From Candidatus Binatia bacterium (GTDB taxonomy: Bacteria; Desulfobacterota; Binatia; UBA1149; CAITLU01): a stretch of DNA of 64,000 nt. This document shows, one piece after another, positions 63,301-64,000 of this stretch. The notes under the pieces were generated by a model. It was not told where the DNA came from, made no database searches, and saw only the letters and a list, made by a program, of their open reading frames with translations. The position numbers and the translations under genes were made by a program. Every line of letters begins with the position of its first letter. Position 1 is the stretch's first letter. The stretch lies in contig DASXOZ010000079.1 of the NCBI GenBank assembly GCA_036493895.1, positions 1 through 64,000 of the forward strand, in the 5' to 3' direction.

Positions 63301-63851
63301 CGACCAACACCGACTGCGAGCCGAGCGTGACCTGCGACGACGCCTGCCCGGGCGGCCTGTGTTCGTTCCTGTGCGTGCCTCACGGCAAGTGCAACGGCGG
63401 CAACAAGAACGGCGACAACTGCGCGCTGAACGTCGACTGCACCGGCGGCGGCACCTGCACGCCGGACGATCTGGAGGAAGGCGCCTGCGCCCAGGGCGTC
63501 CTCAACCACTGCAACGGCAAGGGCTGGGAGTTCCAGTCGTGCGGACCCACGCAGGTCGGCACGCCTGAAGGCTGCGAGGCCGGAACCGATTCGATCGTCG
63601 GCAACAGCAACGATTACGTCGGTGCGGGCGACTGCATCGCCGACACCCTCAGCTGCTTCATCAACAACGGAGCGGCCGAGGGCGGAAGCACGCTCAACGG
63701 CAAGGGCGACGCGACCGACTCCCTGTCGGTGGCTACGTTCTGCATCCCGGCGACGTCCAGCAATACGGTCAACCCGACGGCTGGCCTGCCGGGACCTGGA
63801 CGCATCCGCCAGCCCTCGATGGTGGTGCCGAACTTCACGTCGCTGCCGTAG
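60372..63851 (+). CDS. Giant exported cysteine-rich repeat protein (paralogue 2)
   Basis: This 1159-residue protein has an N-terminal signal peptide (WAGTFRLAAAAILVITAGTA). A helical Cys-pair region (residues 35-330) resembles that of the 57852 gene (GCQSAMTKGIGKHTQAV; KCRVAQ). The rest has many short cysteine repeats of the form C-GG-x-N-x-G-x-x-C-x(3-5)-DCP-x-GxC (for example CLGGSNANNSCKNAADCPGG and CTGGTKAVCDSNADCPVG). It ends NPTAGLPGPGRIRQPSMVV. A rigid disulphide-bonded surface or extracellular protein is likely. GGAGGAGG lies just before the ATG. A strong terminator follows. Confidence 0.75.
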   Translation: MKARKWAGTFRLAAAAILVITAGTATSWAAAANTKQETGCQSAMTKGIGKHTQAVAKAMAACENTALAASMTPSCPDATATQAISDSATKIAKTIAKKCQSQCSISGVSCINDASCPPFGHANESCSGTTGKKPFNSGAMGFPGPQCEFFNGAPLEDGNGFAKCAAGYGEEVADEIITNIFGSLATTPSASAQSCLDAIVGAMPKAASSMAGAVSKCRVAQLSSESPVVLPNACATDDQKTSDSVAKAQAKLTSAIDSSCTNADVSSLDLCKAGIAGTTTTDAAKTCLSDALEQAAISVENAEDRPLAGSSIINGAYPKTSPARCGDNVVNQLPNQFAPNGEECDGTDDSACPGLCLPPGDTFECTCSNHKRARVFADGFAADLDNGWSGKSHNSKVTDRAGFVSDVTNCDCSLFDTAHGKAASCVAGHSTNPVCTVNATVEPRCSQNVDSGLSCDQFGNNDGVNESADCYACGDGADNAGASCTGTQRTCRGGTHDGIRCNSDTNCQPGGTCTGIGACVDGPFAGNGCAGPESCGVCLGGTNMGHVCSVPADCPLSSCQNHNCGADRCLGGSNANNSCKNAADCPGGACEAASDCASRCYDASNTPGASCFSQSDCPEGSRCKGACDKQTNSCIILRNGAPLPLSSAGTSVCVDSQFFTNVTGTRNIITGEHAVSYELRSGIILPLSGEPQATPCPVCGGYCATVGQTTDLFPCSGTCNGPELQCRYGPSQGATCTTPGTADATCGAGFLCGQVKCRFDSDCPTGTCDGSTSPDCENAACRLDLSCSYGTNAQNSCRIEANTVFGTTSSDCPPDGNNVSGGGLAIRWNPLTSAPQVLPGLAPCDLSGFSNLTCNCVTGGGGTRNKPNGCNAACNAGANFGEICKDFARCTGGTKAVCDSNADCPVGTCTGNPRVCGAGNVGNCSVFHCTGGSNDGTICGGVGNNGLCTGGGHCVATACTVGGAACTDGYCVPHDCTTNTDCEPSVTCDDACPGGLCSFLCVPHGKCNGGNKNGDNCALNVDCTGGGTCTPDDLEEGACAQGVLNHCNGKGWEFQSCGPTQVGTPEGCEAGTDSIVGNSNDYVGAGDCIADTLSCFINNGAAEGGSTLNGKGDATDSLSVATFCIPATSSNTVNPTAGLPGPGRIRQPSMVVPNFTSLP

Positions 63852-63876
63852 CGACGCCTGCCAGGCGAACGAAAAA

Positions 63877-63912
63877 GCCCGCGCCTCCGAAAGGGGGCGC
63901 GGGCTTTTTTTT
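63877..63912 (+). terminator. Rho-independent terminator
   Basis: GCCCGCGCCTCC (63877-63888) pairs with GGGGGCGCGGGC (63893-63904, one T-G pair) around a GAAA loop. Eight T follow at 63905-63912. It terminates the giant cysteine-rich gene. Confidence 0.93.
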
Positions 63913-63922
63913 GCTGCAGTGA

Positions 63923-64000
63923 TGGGGTCAGGCACCATTCCCTTGGTACCTGACCCCATTCCCCTGGTGCCTGACCCCATTCCCCTGGTGCCTGACCCTA
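63923..64000. repeat. Cluster of TGGTGCCTGACCCC repeats, cut by window end
   Basis: There is one inverted copy (TGGGGTCAGGCACCA from 63923), then three direct copies spaced about 21 nt: GGTACCTGACCCCATTCCCC, GGTGCCTGACCCCATTCCCC and GGTGCCTGACCC, the last running off the window. The arrangement, one inverted unit then tandem direct units, is the same as at 53026-53104. Confidence 0.9.

Noticed and set aside
60279..63980. 1233-codon open frame on the minus strand
   Set aside because: It is antisense to the giant cysteine-rich gene, lacks any recognisable motif and arises from GC-biased codon use; the plus-strand frame has a signal peptide, a ribosome-binding site and a terminator.

Overview
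The window is GC-rich Gram-negative DNA. Evidence for an outer membrane is a TonB-dependent receptor, a DUF1302-type barrel, pseudopilins, GspB/ExeA and Lol-type lipoprotein signals. Dockerin-like EF-hand repeats joined to a threonine-rich linker and a DUF4215 module, together with very large cysteine-rich secreted proteins, fit an uncultured deltaproteobacterial-type lineage (Binatota/Desulfobacterota-like or myxobacteria-related). That placement is inferred from gene style only; no rRNA gene is present.

Layout. 0-3.5 kb: an orphan bufferin (BufA2) between two similar terminators, a PEP-mutase/isocitrate-lyase family gene, and four overlapping minor-pilin-like genes. 3.5-7.5 kb: an overlapping tmk-holB-metG-tatD operon. 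7.5-10.4 kb: a secreted dockerin-like protein, a structured intergenic element, and a leftward phaR-like/hypothetical/fur operon. 10.6-15.9 kb: nitrilase, two tandem moeA paralogues and a membrane protein. 15.9-20.4 kb: a divergent pair of paralogous GT-C-like/TPR membrane proteins. 20.5-25.9 kb: a glutaminase-STAS-cNMP fusion, a PAS histidine kinase and a ClC antiporter. 26-35.2 kb, all leftward: mtfA, pyrF, proS, ispG, a lipoprotein, a ROK kinase, a UPF0104 flippase-like protein and rpoD. 35.7-39 kb: gspB-exeA. 39-43.8 kb: an MFS transporter, a degenerate HtrA-PDZ protein, pabB and pabC. 43.8-48.9 kb, leftward: two membrane proteins and dxr. 49-53 kb: a TonB-dependent receptor, then a cobalamin riboswitch and a secreted beta-propeller. 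53-54.9 kb: an ArnT-like glycosyltransferase and, antisense to its end, selC (tRNA-Sec). 55-64 kb: a DUF1302-like barrel and three cysteine-rich exported proteins, ending in a repeat cluster.

How the genes work together. Housekeeping functions (dTMP synthesis, clamp loading, Met and Pro charging, MEP isoprenoid steps dxr and ispG, pyrimidine and PABA synthesis, sigma-70, molybdopterin maturation) alternate with cell-surface genes. Many adjacent genes overlap by 1-4 nt in ATGA, GTGA, TTGA or TGATG form, which suggests translational coupling.

The most interesting region is 49.0-53.0 kb. A BtuB-like receptor is followed by a clear cobalamin riboswitch whose downstream gene encodes a secreted beta-propeller with dockerin-like repeats. 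This looks like an independently built counterpart of the Bacteroides BtuB/BtuG vitamin B12 capture system. Also notable are selC, the dispersed TGGTGCCTGACCCC repeats at three loci, a pseudoprotease with no catalytic triad residues, and two giant cysteine-rich proteins sharing a C-terminal PGPG motif.
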